Source: Maritalea myrionectae DSM 19524
GTDB lineage: Bacteria > Pseudomonadota > Alphaproteobacteria > Rhizobiales > Devosiaceae
Reading direction: 5' to 3'
Assembly: GCF_000423365.1 (NCBI RefSeq)
Contig: NZ_AUHV01000005.1
Span: forward strand, 124,001-188,000
Length of the DNA: 64,000 nt
Shown here in pieces: positions 17,814-26,263 of the stretch. Positions within the stretch are counted from its first letter, which is position 1. Each line of letters begins with the position of its first letter. The notes under the pieces are model-generated. The model searched no databases, had not been told where the DNA came from, and worked only from the letters and a program-made list of their open reading frames with translations. Position numbers and translations under genes: made by a program.

Positions 17814-18608
17814 ATGCGCTTGCCCACGCTCACCGATGCCAAGCTGGAATTGGATGCGGGCGTGGCCACGCTGACCTTTTGCCGTGAGGACGTTTTGAAC
17901 GCCCTCACCGGCACCAACCTGATCGACGATATTATCAATGTGCTCGACTGGGCCGAGGCCAGCCCGGACGTCGGCTGTGTGATCCTCACCGGGACGGGCA
18001 AGGGCTTTTCCTCTGGCGGCAATGTGAAAGACATGCACGAGCGCACCGGCATGTTTTCTGGCGGGGTGGACGATATCGCGGCGGCCTATAAGGCCACCAT
18101 TCAGCGCATTCCGATGAAATTTGCCGAACTCAGCGTCCCCGTGATCGCTGCGATCAATGGCGTGGCCGTGGGCGCGGGGTTTGACCTGACCGCCATGTGC
18201 GACATCCGCATCGCCGCCGACCATGCCCGCTTTGGCGAAAACTTCGTCAATATGGGGCTGATCCCCGGCGATGGCGGCGCTTACTTCTTGCAGCGTGTCG
18301 TCGGCTATCAACGCGCTGCGGAGCTGACCTTTACCGGACGGCTATTTGACGCACACGAAGCCAGAGAGATCGGCTTTTTGCTCGATGCGGTGCCAGCGGA
18401 TCAATTGATGGACCGGGCCACCACCTTGGCGCAAGAAATAGCGGCAAAGCCGCATTATCAAGTGCGACAATCGAAATTGCTGATGCGCAAGGCGCAGCAG
18501 ATGAACTTATCGGACTTTTTGGACCATACCGCCCTTGTGCAGGGCACCTGCCACCATTCAGACGCCCATAAGCAGGCGGTGGCGGCCTTTGTGAACAAGG
18601 GCAAATAG
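17814..18608 (+). CDS. Enoyl-CoA hydratase/isomerase family protein
   Basis: A 264-residue crotonase-fold protein, the last gene of the mms operon. The oxyanion-hole segments GFSSGGNVKDM and VAVGAGFDLTAMCD and the Glu-bearing FVNMGLIPGDGGAYFLQR are present, so it should be active. A TTG nine bases upstream could also start translation, but the ATG at 17814 is preferred. It is more divergent than the 13376 hydratase, and its CHHSDAHKQAV C-terminus fits broad-specificity hydratases. Which of the two acts on which intermediate cannot be said from sequence. Confidence 0.85.
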   Translation: MRLPTLTDAKLELDAGVATLTFCREDVLNALTGTNLIDDIINVLDWAEASPDVGCVILTGTGKGFSSGGNVKDMHERTGMFSGGVDDIAAAYKATIQRIPMKFAELSVPVIAAINGVAVGAGFDLTAMCDIRIAADHARFGENFVNMGLIPGDGGAYFLQRVVGYQRAAELTFTGRLFDAHEAREIGFLLDAVPADQLMDRATTLAQEIAAKPHYQVRQSKLLMRKAQQMNLSDFLDHTALVQGTCHHSDAHKQAVAAFVNKGK

Positions 18609-18621
18609 TCACATTCTTTGT

Positions 18622-19524
18622 TCAATCCTGTTGCCATTTTTGATTTGCGCGACAGAGTGTTTGCTCCAACCATTGGCCGAACTTTTTCATCGCCGGTTTG
18701 TTGCGCGAATTCTCGCGAAAGACGAGCCAGTATTTCTGATCAGTTTCAACGCGTCTTGCAAAAGGCGCAACCAGTTTTTCCGTTTCCAAGGCTTGGCCAG
18801 CAAGCGTTTCCCAAGCCATAAAAACGCCCTGGCCCGACATGGCCGCATCCAAACATATGGAACCATCCGCATAGGTTGGACCTCGCGCCAAAATGTCTGG
18901 CGTCAAATTGTAGCTGGCTAACCATTGTTTCCAACCAAACAGTTCTTGATTTATTCGAATAATGGGCATCTTGGAAAATTCAGCTGGCTGCTGGATTCTC
19001 TTTGCCACTTCCGGCGCACACACCGGAAAGACACGTTGGGTGAGAAGCTGCTTTACCCGCAGATTTGGCCAGGGCCCGACGCCCACCCGGATGCAGGCAT
19101 CAACATCTTCACGATTGGGGTCGACATATTTCGCATCCGGCTCAATCTGCACATCAATGTCCGGATATAGCGCCTGAAATTCCGGCATATGCCAAACCAG
19201 CCATCGTGTGGCAAAGATTGGTGCCACACTCAATTTGATCTGGTTCGGGTTTTGCTGCGTGAATACAGCAGCGACATCATTCATGTCCGCAATTGATTTC
19301 GTGAGTTTGGGCATCCATTTGGCCAACTCATTATTCGGCTGCAACCCTTTTGGCGTTCGTACAAAAAGCTCCTGTCCAAATAGTTTTTCTATATTGCGGA
19401 CCCGTTGGCTTAATGCGCCAGATGTAATCCCCAGCTCATTCGCCGCCGCCGCGAGAGAACCCAATCGCCCGATCGCCTCAATAGCCCGCAAGCCAGATAA
19501 TGGAACATTGTTCAAACTTCTCAT
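18622..19524 (-). CDS. LysR-family transcriptional regulator (GcvA-like)
   Basis: A 300-residue regulator with an N-terminal helix-turn-helix (ELGITSGALSQRVRNIEKLF, about 32-51) and an effector domain of the GcvA type (RWLVWHMPEFQALYPDIDV, then ACIRVGVGPWPNL). It is convergent with the mms operon, ending 13 bases from the last hydratase stop, and divergent from a small gene and DUF1028. The DNA is a little more AT-rich than the neighbouring operon. The target is unknown. The divergent small gene/DUF1028 unit is the simplest candidate. Confidence 0.87.
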   Translation of the reverse strand: MRSLNNVPLSGLRAIEAIGRLGSLAAAANELGITSGALSQRVRNIEKLFGQELFVRTPKGLQPNNELAKWMPKLTKSIADMNDVAAVFTQQNPNQIKLSVAPIFATRWLVWHMPEFQALYPDIDVQIEPDAKYVDPNREDVDACIRVGVGPWPNLRVKQLLTQRVFPVCAPEVAKRIQQPAEFSKMPIIRINQELFGWKQWLASYNLTPDILARGPTYADGSICLDAAMSGQGVFMAWETLAGQALETEKLVAPFARRVETDQKYWLVFRENSRNKPAMKKFGQWLEQTLCRANQKWQQD

Positions 19525-19597
19525 TTAGATAAACTAAACACGTGTGCTGGCAATTTCAATTTATTTGGCCGGGCTGAAATTTTATGCTCCTGCCATT

Positions 19598-19777
19598 ATG
19601 AACATTTTCAGCAAGCTTAAATCCTTCCTTCTATGCGCCACACCGGTTGAACAGATCGATTGGACACACGATCCAATGTCACATCCGGACATCGTGGCCA
19701 TGTCTGAACGGGAAAAGGGGGATTTGCCGCAAATAAAATACTGCGCCGAAAGCGACAGCACGTGCGAAACGAAATAG
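19598..19777 (+). CDS. Small protein with DPMSHPDI motif
   Basis: A 59-residue predicted protein: a basic-hydrophobic N-terminus (MNIFSKLKSFLL), then DPMSHPDIVAMSEREKGDLP and an acidic tail. The DP-SHP-I-M-R-DLP pattern recurs in short hypothetical proteins of alphaproteobacteria as I recall them, which favours a real gene. An in-frame Met 54 bases upstream would add a hydrophobic stretch. I chose the later one on family likeness. No function is assigned. It lies between the LysR and DUF1028 genes. Confidence 0.45.
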   Translation: MNIFSKLKSFLLCATPVEQIDWTHDPMSHPDIVAMSEREKGDLPQIKYCAESDSTCETK

Positions 19778-19850
19778 GCTTGAGAAAGCGACGTGACATC
19801 AGATAGGCTGATTTGGAGGCCGAACATTTATAAAAAAGAGCAGAGACCAT

Positions 19851-20603
19851 ATGACCTATTCCATCGTTGCCAAAGACAAAGAGACGGGCATGGTGGGGGT
19901 GATTGTGGCGAGCCGCTTTTTCGCCGCTGGGGCGATGGTGCCCTATATGGGCGCGGATTTTGCGATTGCGTCGCAGAGCTGGGTGAACCCGCTTTGGGGC
20001 ACGGGGGGGCGGCAGATGCTGGCGCAGGGCGAAAGCGCGCAACATGTGCTCAATTGCATGGTGGCCAAGGATGAGGGCCATGCCACCCGCCAATGCCATA
20101 TGCTCGATCAAAGCGGAAGCTCAGCCGCTTTTACCGGCGACGACTGCATCGATTTTGCCGGGCATGAGATTGGTGATGGTTTTTCGGTGGCGGGCAATAT
20201 GTTGGCGGGGAAAGAGGTGGTGAGCGAGACCGCCCGCGCCTATCGCGACCATCTGCATTTGCCCTTTGCGGAACGCTTGATGACCGCCATGGAAGCCGGA
20301 GAAGTGGCGGGCGGCGACAAGCGCGGCAAGCAATCAGCCGGACTGGTGATCCATCGCGGCGAAGCCTATCCGTGGCTGGATATCCGCGCCGACGATCATG
20401 AAGACCCCCTGGCCGAGTTGCGCCGACTTTATGATGTGGCGCAGGAGACCTATTTGATCGTGGCCGACTATTTGCCGACGCAAGAACACTTTGGCGGGCG
20501 ACCCGACGAGGCCGATCTAGAAGGCAAGATCGAAGCCAACAAGGCGCGGCGGGAACAGGATGGCAAAAAGAGCCAATCCCACGCTACGGGCACGGAGATG
20601 TGA
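19851..20603 (+). CDS. DUF1028 family protein
   Basis: A 250-residue protein whose opening MTYSIVAKDKETGMVGVIVAS and following ASQSWVNPLWG, GDDCIDFAGHE and NMLAGKEVV segments match DUF1028. The family shares the look of N-terminal-nucleophile hydrolases: Thr2 directly after the initiator Met could act as nucleophile. An amidase or peptidase activity is therefore plausible but unproven. The last 40 residues are charged and probably disordered. It appears to be a single gene. Relatives often lie near amino acid transport or catabolism genes, which fits this setting. Confidence 0.85.
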   Translation: MTYSIVAKDKETGMVGVIVASRFFAAGAMVPYMGADFAIASQSWVNPLWGTGGRQMLAQGESAQHVLNCMVAKDEGHATRQCHMLDQSGSSAAFTGDDCIDFAGHEIGDGFSVAGNMLAGKEVVSETARAYRDHLHLPFAERLMTAMEAGEVAGGDKRGKQSAGLVIHRGEAYPWLDIRADDHEDPLAELRRLYDVAQETYLIVADYLPTQEHFGGRPDEADLEGKIEANKARREQDGKKSQSHATGTEM

Positions 20604-20713
20604 AGCGGTCTTGTTGACGATGTCATTTGTTTAGACTGATAACACCCTATAGCATCCTGCCAATTCAACTCCATTGTTGTTTCCGGTAGCTGGGGGCAGA
20701 AAAGGGCCGTGCA

Positions 20714-21535
20714 ATGTCAATCCGCATCAGGAAAGTTGACGAGGAGATTTTTTATGAAAGAGGAAACTGGAGTACCGCAGGCCTCAAAGGGATAGCAATA
20801 CCGACATATCCGATAGTAATTGATTTTTCTGGGAAACAAATATTTTTGAAGCCCGGCAACGCCCGATCACCTGATCACAATTTCACCTTTCATACGGTGG
20901 CACATCGTTGCCCCCCAGGAGTATCACTTCACGATCAGCACAATGTAATCTGTGAGTTCGCCAATGCGCTATCTTGGACCAAGGAATTACCAATAGAAGT
21001 TGTTGATTTTACCGGCAGCGACTTGCCAACATCTGTGGGCAGCATATTTGAGACAACGTTAGGATTTAACGATGATTTCTTTATCGAGTATCTTCCGGAG
21101 CCAACAGAACGCAGCGTAAAACTTGCACTGGCGATCTACAGAGAAGGTCAATTGCTGAACATTCCTGCCTATCAATGCCTTTCATATTTTAGAATTCTGA
21201 ATTTGGCGTATGGCCGGGGCGGTAAGCTTAAACAATGGATCAGGGACCACTATGAAAAGGTCCGAGAGTATTGGCCGCATCGGCTCCATGATTGGATGCC
21301 ATTGAATTCGCCAACACCAAAGCAATCAATTGAAAACTATTTCATCTCTTCCAATAGGTGTGCTGTCGCGCACGCTAGTGACAAGGAACCTACAATTAAC
21401 CCAAATGACTTGGATGACCTGCAACGAATGCGCCATGACTTGCCATTTGTGAAGGCAATGGCTGCATATACGATCGAACATACGTTTCTCGTACCCTCTA
21501 CACAAACCATTTTCAGAAAGCGGCGTTCGCCGTAA
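20714..21535 (+). CDS. Unknown protein with possible HEPN-like motif
   Basis: I do not recognise this 273-residue protein. It is soluble, rich in aromatic residues, and has two apparent parts: a beta-rich N-terminal half (about 1-125) and a helical C-terminal half. The latter carries NRCAVAHASD (about 213-222), an R-x4-H pattern like that of HEPN RNases and of related C-terminal domains. The gene is visibly more AT-rich than its neighbours and has no operon partner. The ATG at 20714 has GGGGGCAGAAAAGGG upstream. Recent acquisition is likely. A role in defence or RNA cleavage is a hypothesis resting on the short motif alone. Confidence 0.6.
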   Translation: MSIRIRKVDEEIFYERGNWSTAGLKGIAIPTYPIVIDFSGKQIFLKPGNARSPDHNFTFHTVAHRCPPGVSLHDQHNVICEFANALSWTKELPIEVVDFTGSDLPTSVGSIFETTLGFNDDFFIEYLPEPTERSVKLALAIYREGQLLNIPAYQCLSYFRILNLAYGRGGKLKQWIRDHYEKVREYWPHRLHDWMPLNSPTPKQSIENYFISSNRCAVAHASDKEPTINPNDLDDLQRMRHDLPFVKAMAAYTIEHTFLVPSTQTIFRKRRSP

Positions 21536-21591
21536 TTGGATTACCGGGGTATGTCCGGCAAAAACGTCGTGAACTTGAACAAGCTGATGAC

Positions 21592-22380
21592 CTATTTCAC
21601 CCAACTGGGTTTGCGCTTGTCAAAAAAAGCGCCAATGCCTTCTTGAGCGTCCGGGGTTTCCCAAGTGTCGGCCAGTTGGCGGATGGTGTCATCAATCAGC
21701 GCTTCATCAAGGCGGGGGCCGAGCTGGCGAGCGAGTTTTTTTGCGGCGGTGACCGCTTGGGGTGAGGTAGCGAAATAGGGTTTGATTTCAGCTTCCACGG
21801 CTTCATCCAGCATTTCAAACGGCACTGATTTAGCCACAAGGCCCAATTGTTGCGCCCGATCTGGTCCGAACAGGGCGGCAGAAAAAAAGACCTGACGGGC
21901 ATTGCCCTCGCCCATGCGTGCCAGCACATAGGGGCTGATGGTGGCCGGGATTAGCCCAAGCTTGGTTTCCGTGAGGCCGAATTTGGCGTGGTCGGCAGCC
22001 ACCACAATATCGCACACCGCCATCATGCCGACGCCGCCGCCAAAGGCATTGCCATTGACCTTGCCGATCAGCGGTTTTTCCAGCGTGTTCAGCGCAAACA
22101 GCATCATGGCCAGCTTCTTCGCTTCGGCCATGCGCGTGGCGCGATCCGCATCAAACTGCTCGCGCATCCAGTTGAGATCACCCCCAGCACAAAAGCTCTT
22201 GCCCGCGCCCGTCAACACCACCACGCGGATCGCTTCATCCTTATTGATCTCGGCGGTAGCGTCGGTGAGTTCAGCAATCATTTCCGCGCTCATAGCATTG
22301 TGTTTTTCGGCACGATTTAGCGTGAGCGTGGCGACGCCTCGGGCATCGGTTTCCAGAGAAATGGTGGTGTATTCGGGCAT
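21592..22380 (-). CDS. liuC: Methylglutaconyl-CoA hydratase (leucine pathway)
   Basis: Crotonase-family hydratase of 262 residues that would convert 3-methylglutaconyl-CoA to HMG-CoA. Oxyanion-hole segments SFCAGGDLNWM and AFGGGVGMMAVCD are intact, followed by FGLTETKLGLIPATISPYVL. The GLIPATISPYV wording is characteristic of the liuC/AUH group rather than of short-chain hydratases. The ATG at 22380 follows GAGGA. A Met six codons earlier would overlap the upstream gene. It is the last gene of the leucine operon, two bases after the LD-carboxypeptidase stop. Confidence 0.9.
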   Translation of the reverse strand: MPEYTTISLETDARGVATLTLNRAEKHNAMSAEMIAELTDATAEINKDEAIRVVVLTGAGKSFCAGGDLNWMREQFDADRATRMAEAKKLAMMLFALNTLEKPLIGKVNGNAFGGGVGMMAVCDIVVAADHAKFGLTETKLGLIPATISPYVLARMGEGNARQVFFSAALFGPDRAQQLGLVAKSVPFEMLDEAVEAEIKPYFATSPQAVTAAKKLARQLGPRLDEALIDDTIRQLADTWETPDAQEGIGAFFDKRKPSWVK

Positions 22381-22382
22381 GG

Positions 22383-23438
22383 TCAATCCTCGCGGCAAGC
22401 GGGTTCAAGAATGGAAAATTGGAGATTGTCGCAATCTATTTCGGCCAAGGCGCCATAGGGCAGCACGCACATTGGATCGGTGTGGCCGAAATCCAATTGC
22501 GCCATGATCGGCAGGGAGGGCTGGGCAAATTCATCGCGCACCACCTCTTGGGTGGCGCGGTCATATTGGCGTAAGTCTTTTACGCCGCCGCCGGGCCGGC
22601 CGATCAAAATACCGTTCAACCTGTCGAAGATGCCCTGCACGCCCAGATTGCGCAAGATGCGTTTGATCGCATTAGGCGCGGGGGCTTCTTCAGAGGTTTC
22701 AATAAACAGGATGGCGTCATCAAACATGTCGCTGTCGGGCCAGATGCTGGTGCCGACCAACATCGGCAGCACATCGATACACCCGCCGACCAATCGCCCC
22801 TGCACTTTGCCGCTGCCTTGCAGGCAGGTGCGGCCCAAGGCGGGTTGTAGTTTTCTTTTCTGGCTTTGCAGTTCGGGCTTGGCCCAGTCGAGCATTTCGA
22901 CGGTCCATTCCGCTGCGGCGGGCACCGCGCCAACAGGTTCGCTGGAAAACAGGCATTTGCGCACTGCCTGCTCCATATAGGGAAAGAGGCCGCCATTTTC
23001 GCCAAATCCGGCCATGATTGCCGGGCCATAGAAGCTGGACAGGCCGGCTGTCAGACACGCGAAATGCAAAATGGTTGTGTCGGAGTAACCCATAAAGATT
23101 TTTGGGTTGTCGGTGATCACGTTCAAGTCGAGATAGGGCAGCAATCGAATAGAATCATCGCCGCCAATGGCGGTGATGATCGCTTTGATCGACGGGTCCG
23201 CGAAGGCGACCATAATGTCTTCCGCCCGCGCCTTGGGGTTTTGCGCCACCCATGCTGCCAGTTTGGTGGCATGGGGCATGTCCACCACTTGCACATTAAA
23301 GGTCTCGGCCAACTGGCGCTTGCCCGCCTCATGTCGATGGGGAAACTGCCCCGCACCGCCCCAGGAGGGTGAGACCACCGCGACCTTATCGCCGGGAGCA
23401 AGTTTTAAAGGTCTTACGAGCTCAGCAAGATAAGCCAT
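22383..23438 (-). CDS. S66 LD-carboxypeptidase / MccF-like protein
   Basis: A 351-residue serine peptidase of family S66, which removes the terminal D-Ala from murein tetrapeptides or, in the MccF branch, cleaves acylamide bonds of microcin C7-type toxins. The catalytic triad is visible: Ser119 in GYSDTT, Glu in FIETSEEAP and His in FGHTDPM. The long insert and the SEEAP/GHTDP wording favour the MccF-like branch. No signal peptide is seen, so it acts in the cytoplasm. It sits between HMG-CoA lyase and liuC with one- and two-base gaps, an unexpected partner for leucine breakdown. Confidence 0.85.
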   Translation of the reverse strand: MAYLAELVRPLKLAPGDKVAVVSPSWGGAGQFPHRHEAGKRQLAETFNVQVVDMPHATKLAAWVAQNPKARAEDIMVAFADPSIKAIITAIGGDDSIRLLPYLDLNVITDNPKIFMGYSDTTILHFACLTAGLSSFYGPAIMAGFGENGGLFPYMEQAVRKCLFSSEPVGAVPAAAEWTVEMLDWAKPELQSQKRKLQPALGRTCLQGSGKVQGRLVGGCIDVLPMLVGTSIWPDSDMFDDAILFIETSEEAPAPNAIKRILRNLGVQGIFDRLNGILIGRPGGGVKDLRQYDRATQEVVRDEFAQPSLPIMAQLDFGHTDPMCVLPYGALAEIDCDNLQFSILEPACRED

Positions 23439-23439
23439 T

Positions 23440-24288
23440 TTATCCCTTCAAGCTTTGGGCAAATTGGCTGGCTTTGGCGAGTTTTTCAAGGTCGAGGCCA
23501 GTGGCGAAGCCTTTGCTGTGTAGGAGCGTGGCGACTTTTTCGGTGGCGACATTGCCTTTGGCGCCGGGGGCATAGGGGCAGCCGCCGAGGCCGCCGACGG
23601 CGGCATCGAAGGTGCGGAGGCCATAGCCGAGGCACACTTCGATATTGTCCAGCGCGCGGGCGTGAGTGTCGTGGAAGTGGCCGGCGAGGTTGGCGATCGG
23701 CACGACCTGTTGCACTGCTTGCAACATCAGGGATGTGGTTTCCGGCGTGGCAGCGCCGATGGTGTCGCCGAGGCTGATTTCATAGCAGCCCATATCGTAA
23801 AGCGCTTTGGCGACGCGGGCGGTGCTTTCGGGCGGCGTGGGGCCATCATAGGGACAATCGGTGACGCAGGAGACATAGCCGCGCACCGGGATATTATCGG
23901 CCTTGGCGGCGGCGAGCACGGGGGCGAAGCGCTCCAGGCTCTCATTAATGGAGCAATTAATGTTTTTCTGGCTGAACCCTTCCGAGGCAGAGGCGAAGAT
24001 GGCGACCTCGTCGGCGCGGGCGGCTTTCGCGCCTTCATAGCCGCGCAGATTGGGCGTGAGCGCCGCATAGGCAATGGCCGGATTACGATTAATGCCCGCC
24101 AGCACCTCGGCCGCGTCGGCCATTTGCGGCACCCATTTGGGCGAGACAAAGCTGGTGACTTCGATTTTGTTGAAACCGCACGCGGACAGGAGATCGACCA
24201 GCTTGATCTTATTGGCGGTGTCGATCAGCTTCTTTTCATTTTGCAGCCCGTCGCGGGGGCCCATTTCAAACAGGGTGACCTTATCCAT
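23440..24288 (-). CDS. mvaB: Hydroxymethylglutaryl-CoA lyase
   Basis: Cleaves HMG-CoA to acetoacetate and acetyl-CoA, the final step of leucine degradation. The 282-residue TIM-barrel has the opening FEMGPRDGLQNE with the catalytic Asp, the HFHDTHA metal-binding segment and the C-terminal GGCPYAPGAKGN loop with the catalytic Cys. Two Met codons lie close together. The one at 24288 has GGAG seven bases upstream and overlaps the mccA stop by 8 bases, so I prefer it to 24294. Confidence 0.95.
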   Translation of the reverse strand: MDKVTLFEMGPRDGLQNEKKLIDTANKIKLVDLLSACGFNKIEVTSFVSPKWVPQMADAAEVLAGINRNPAIAYAALTPNLRGYEGAKAARADEVAIFASASEGFSQKNINCSINESLERFAPVLAAAKADNIPVRGYVSCVTDCPYDGPTPPESTARVAKALYDMGCYEISLGDTIGAATPETTSLMLQAVQQVVPIANLAGHFHDTHARALDNIEVCLGYGLRTFDAAVGGLGGCPYAPGAKGNVATEKVATLLHSKGFATGLDLEKLAKASQFAQSLKG

Positions 24289-26254
24289 CTTCATGCTCCA
24301 GCGTGATCAGCATGGCGCCATCTTGCACCTGATCGCCCATATTGACCAACACCTCGGCAATCACGCCGTCGCGTGGCGCAGCGAGCGCGTGTTCCATTTT
24401 CATGGCCTCGATGGTGATCAGCTTGTCGCCCTTTTTCACCGCCTGCCCGGGTTTGGCTTTGAGGTCAACAATGGCCCCCGGCATGGGCGAAATCACATTG
24501 TCGCCGCTAGTGGCGTCTTCGGCCAGTTCCACTTCGACAATGTCAAACTGGTGGCGTTGTCCATCGGCAAACAGGGTGAGCTGATTGTGTGCCTGATGGA
24601 TGCGCATTTTTTGCTGGTGGTCGCCGAAATTCAGCACCAATTTTTCGCCGTCCAGTTTGGCCGATTTCACCTCAACAGTTTGATCGTCGAACGCGACTTC
24701 ATAGGCGCCCTCCAGAAGCTGGATACGGCCAATAATCTCGCGGTCGGCATGGTGCAAATGCAGGGGCAGGCTTTCGCCGGGCCATGCGCGATAGGCGGGC
24801 AGGCTCTGCCAGATATCCATGCTTGGTTTTTGCGCCAGATTGCTGGCCACGATGAACGCGGCAGCGATGGTTTCGGCGGGAAGCGCGACCGGTTCGATCA
24901 ACGCGTCGAGATCGCGGTCAATCAGGCCGGTATCCACTTTGTCTCGAGCAAAATCCTGATGCTCGGTGAGGGCTTTCAAAAAGTCCCTATTGGTGACCAG
25001 CCCAACAATCTCGCTATTGCCCAGTGCTTTGTTGAGCTTTTGCAGCGCTTCGGCGCGGTCATTGGCGTGCACCGTGATTTTGGCGATCATCGGATCGTAG
25101 AAGGGCGAGATTTCATCGCCTGTGGCCACGCCGGAATCAATGCGGGCGGTTTGGTCATCCAGCGCCAAATGCTGCAAGGTGCCAGTGGCGGGCAGAAAGC
25201 CCTTGGGTACATCTTCCGCATAGAGCCGCGCTTCGAACGCCCATCCATTGATCGACAAATCATCCTGCGCCATGGGCAGATGTTCGCCGCTGGCGACGCG
25301 CAATTGCCACGCCACCAGATCTTGCCCGGTAATCAGTTCGGTGACCGGATGTTCCACCTGCAGGCGGGTGTTCATTTCCATAAAATAGAAGCCGTTCGGG
25401 TTGAGCCCATTGGCGGCGTCGACGATAAATTCCACCGTGCCAGCGCCGGAATAGTTGATCGCTTTCGCGGCCTTGACCGCCGCCTCGCCCATGGCGTTGC
25501 GCATCGCCTCCGTCATGCCCGGCGCGGGGGCTTCTTCGATCACTTTTTGGTGGCGGCGTTGCAGCGAGCAATCGCGCTCGAACAGGTGCACGGCGTTGCC
25601 ATGATCATCGCCAAAGACCTGAATCTCGATATGGCGCGGGGTGGTGATGTATTTTTCGATCAGCACCCGCGGATCGCCAAAGCTGGATTGGCCTTCGCGC
25701 ATAGCGCCTTCCAACGCTGACTTGAACTCTTTCGGGTCATCAACCCGCCGCATCCCCTTGCCGCCGCCGCCCGCGCGGGCTTTGATCAGCACCGGATAAC
25801 CAATCTTTTCGGCTTCTGCCGCGAGGAAATCTGCGTCCTGATTGTCGCCATGATAGCCCGGCACCACGGGCACGCCTGCTTCTTCCATCAAGGCTTTGGC
25901 CGCATCCTTAAGGCCCATTTTGCGGATCGCATCGGCAGAGGGGCCGATAAAGCGGATATTTTTGGCTTCCAGTGCTTCCACAAAGTCAGGATTTTCCGAG
26001 AGGAACCCATAGCCCGGATGCACCGCTTCTGCGCCAGTACGCTTAACGATCTCAATGATCTTGTCGGCCTTCAAATAGCTTTCCGCCACGGGGCTGGGGC
26101 CAATATGATAGGCCTCGTCGGCCATCTGCACATGCTGAGCATTCGCGTCTGCATCGGAGTAAATGGCGACACATTGGATGCCCATTTGCTGCGCTGTGCG
26201 CATGACGCGGCAAGCAATTTCACCCCGGTTGGCAATCAGAATTTTCTTAAACAT
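24281..26254 (-). CDS. mccA: Methylcrotonyl-CoA carboxylase, biotin-containing alpha subunit
   Basis: Biotin carboxylase plus biotin carrier subunit, 657 residues. The order is biotin carboxylase N-domain (FKKILIANRGEIACRV), ATP-grasp with ARAGGGGKGMR, carboxylase C-domain (EMNTRLQVEHPVTE), a linker/BT domain, and a C-terminal biotinyl domain with the modified Lys619 in EAMKMEH. The same architecture occurs in propionyl- and geranyl-CoA carboxylase. Neighbours isovaleryl-CoA dehydrogenase, HMG-CoA lyase and liuC make methylcrotonyl-CoA the substrate. The ATG at 26254 has AGGAG upstream. A TTG two codons earlier is not needed. Its biotin demand links it to the bioYMN transporter nearby. Confidence 0.95.
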   Translation of the reverse strand: MFKKILIANRGEIACRVMRTAQQMGIQCVAIYSDADANAQHVQMADEAYHIGPSPVAESYLKADKIIEIVKRTGAEAVHPGYGFLSENPDFVEALEAKNIRFIGPSADAIRKMGLKDAAKALMEEAGVPVVPGYHGDNQDADFLAAEAEKIGYPVLIKARAGGGGKGMRRVDDPKEFKSALEGAMREGQSSFGDPRVLIEKYITTPRHIEIQVFGDDHGNAVHLFERDCSLQRRHQKVIEEAPAPGMTEAMRNAMGEAAVKAAKAINYSGAGTVEFIVDAANGLNPNGFYFMEMNTRLQVEHPVTELITGQDLVAWQLRVASGEHLPMAQDDLSINGWAFEARLYAEDVPKGFLPATGTLQHLALDDQTARIDSGVATGDEISPFYDPMIAKITVHANDRAEALQKLNKALGNSEIVGLVTNRDFLKALTEHQDFARDKVDTGLIDRDLDALIEPVALPAETIAAAFIVASNLAQKPSMDIWQSLPAYRAWPGESLPLHLHHADREIIGRIQLLEGAYEVAFDDQTVEVKSAKLDGEKLVLNFGDHQQKMRIHQAHNQLTLFADGQRHQFDIVEVELAEDATSGDNVISPMPGAIVDLKAKPGQAVKKGDKLITIEAMKMEHALAAPRDGVIAEVLVNMGDQVQDGAMLITLEHEDG

Positions 26255-26263
26255 GCGCAACTC

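Noticed and set aside
24074-25720. A 548-codon open frame on the plus strand opposite mccA
   Set aside because: It lies wholly antisense to well-conserved carboxylase genes, has no domain likeness and low-complexity composition. It is a by-product of the codon use of the real genes.
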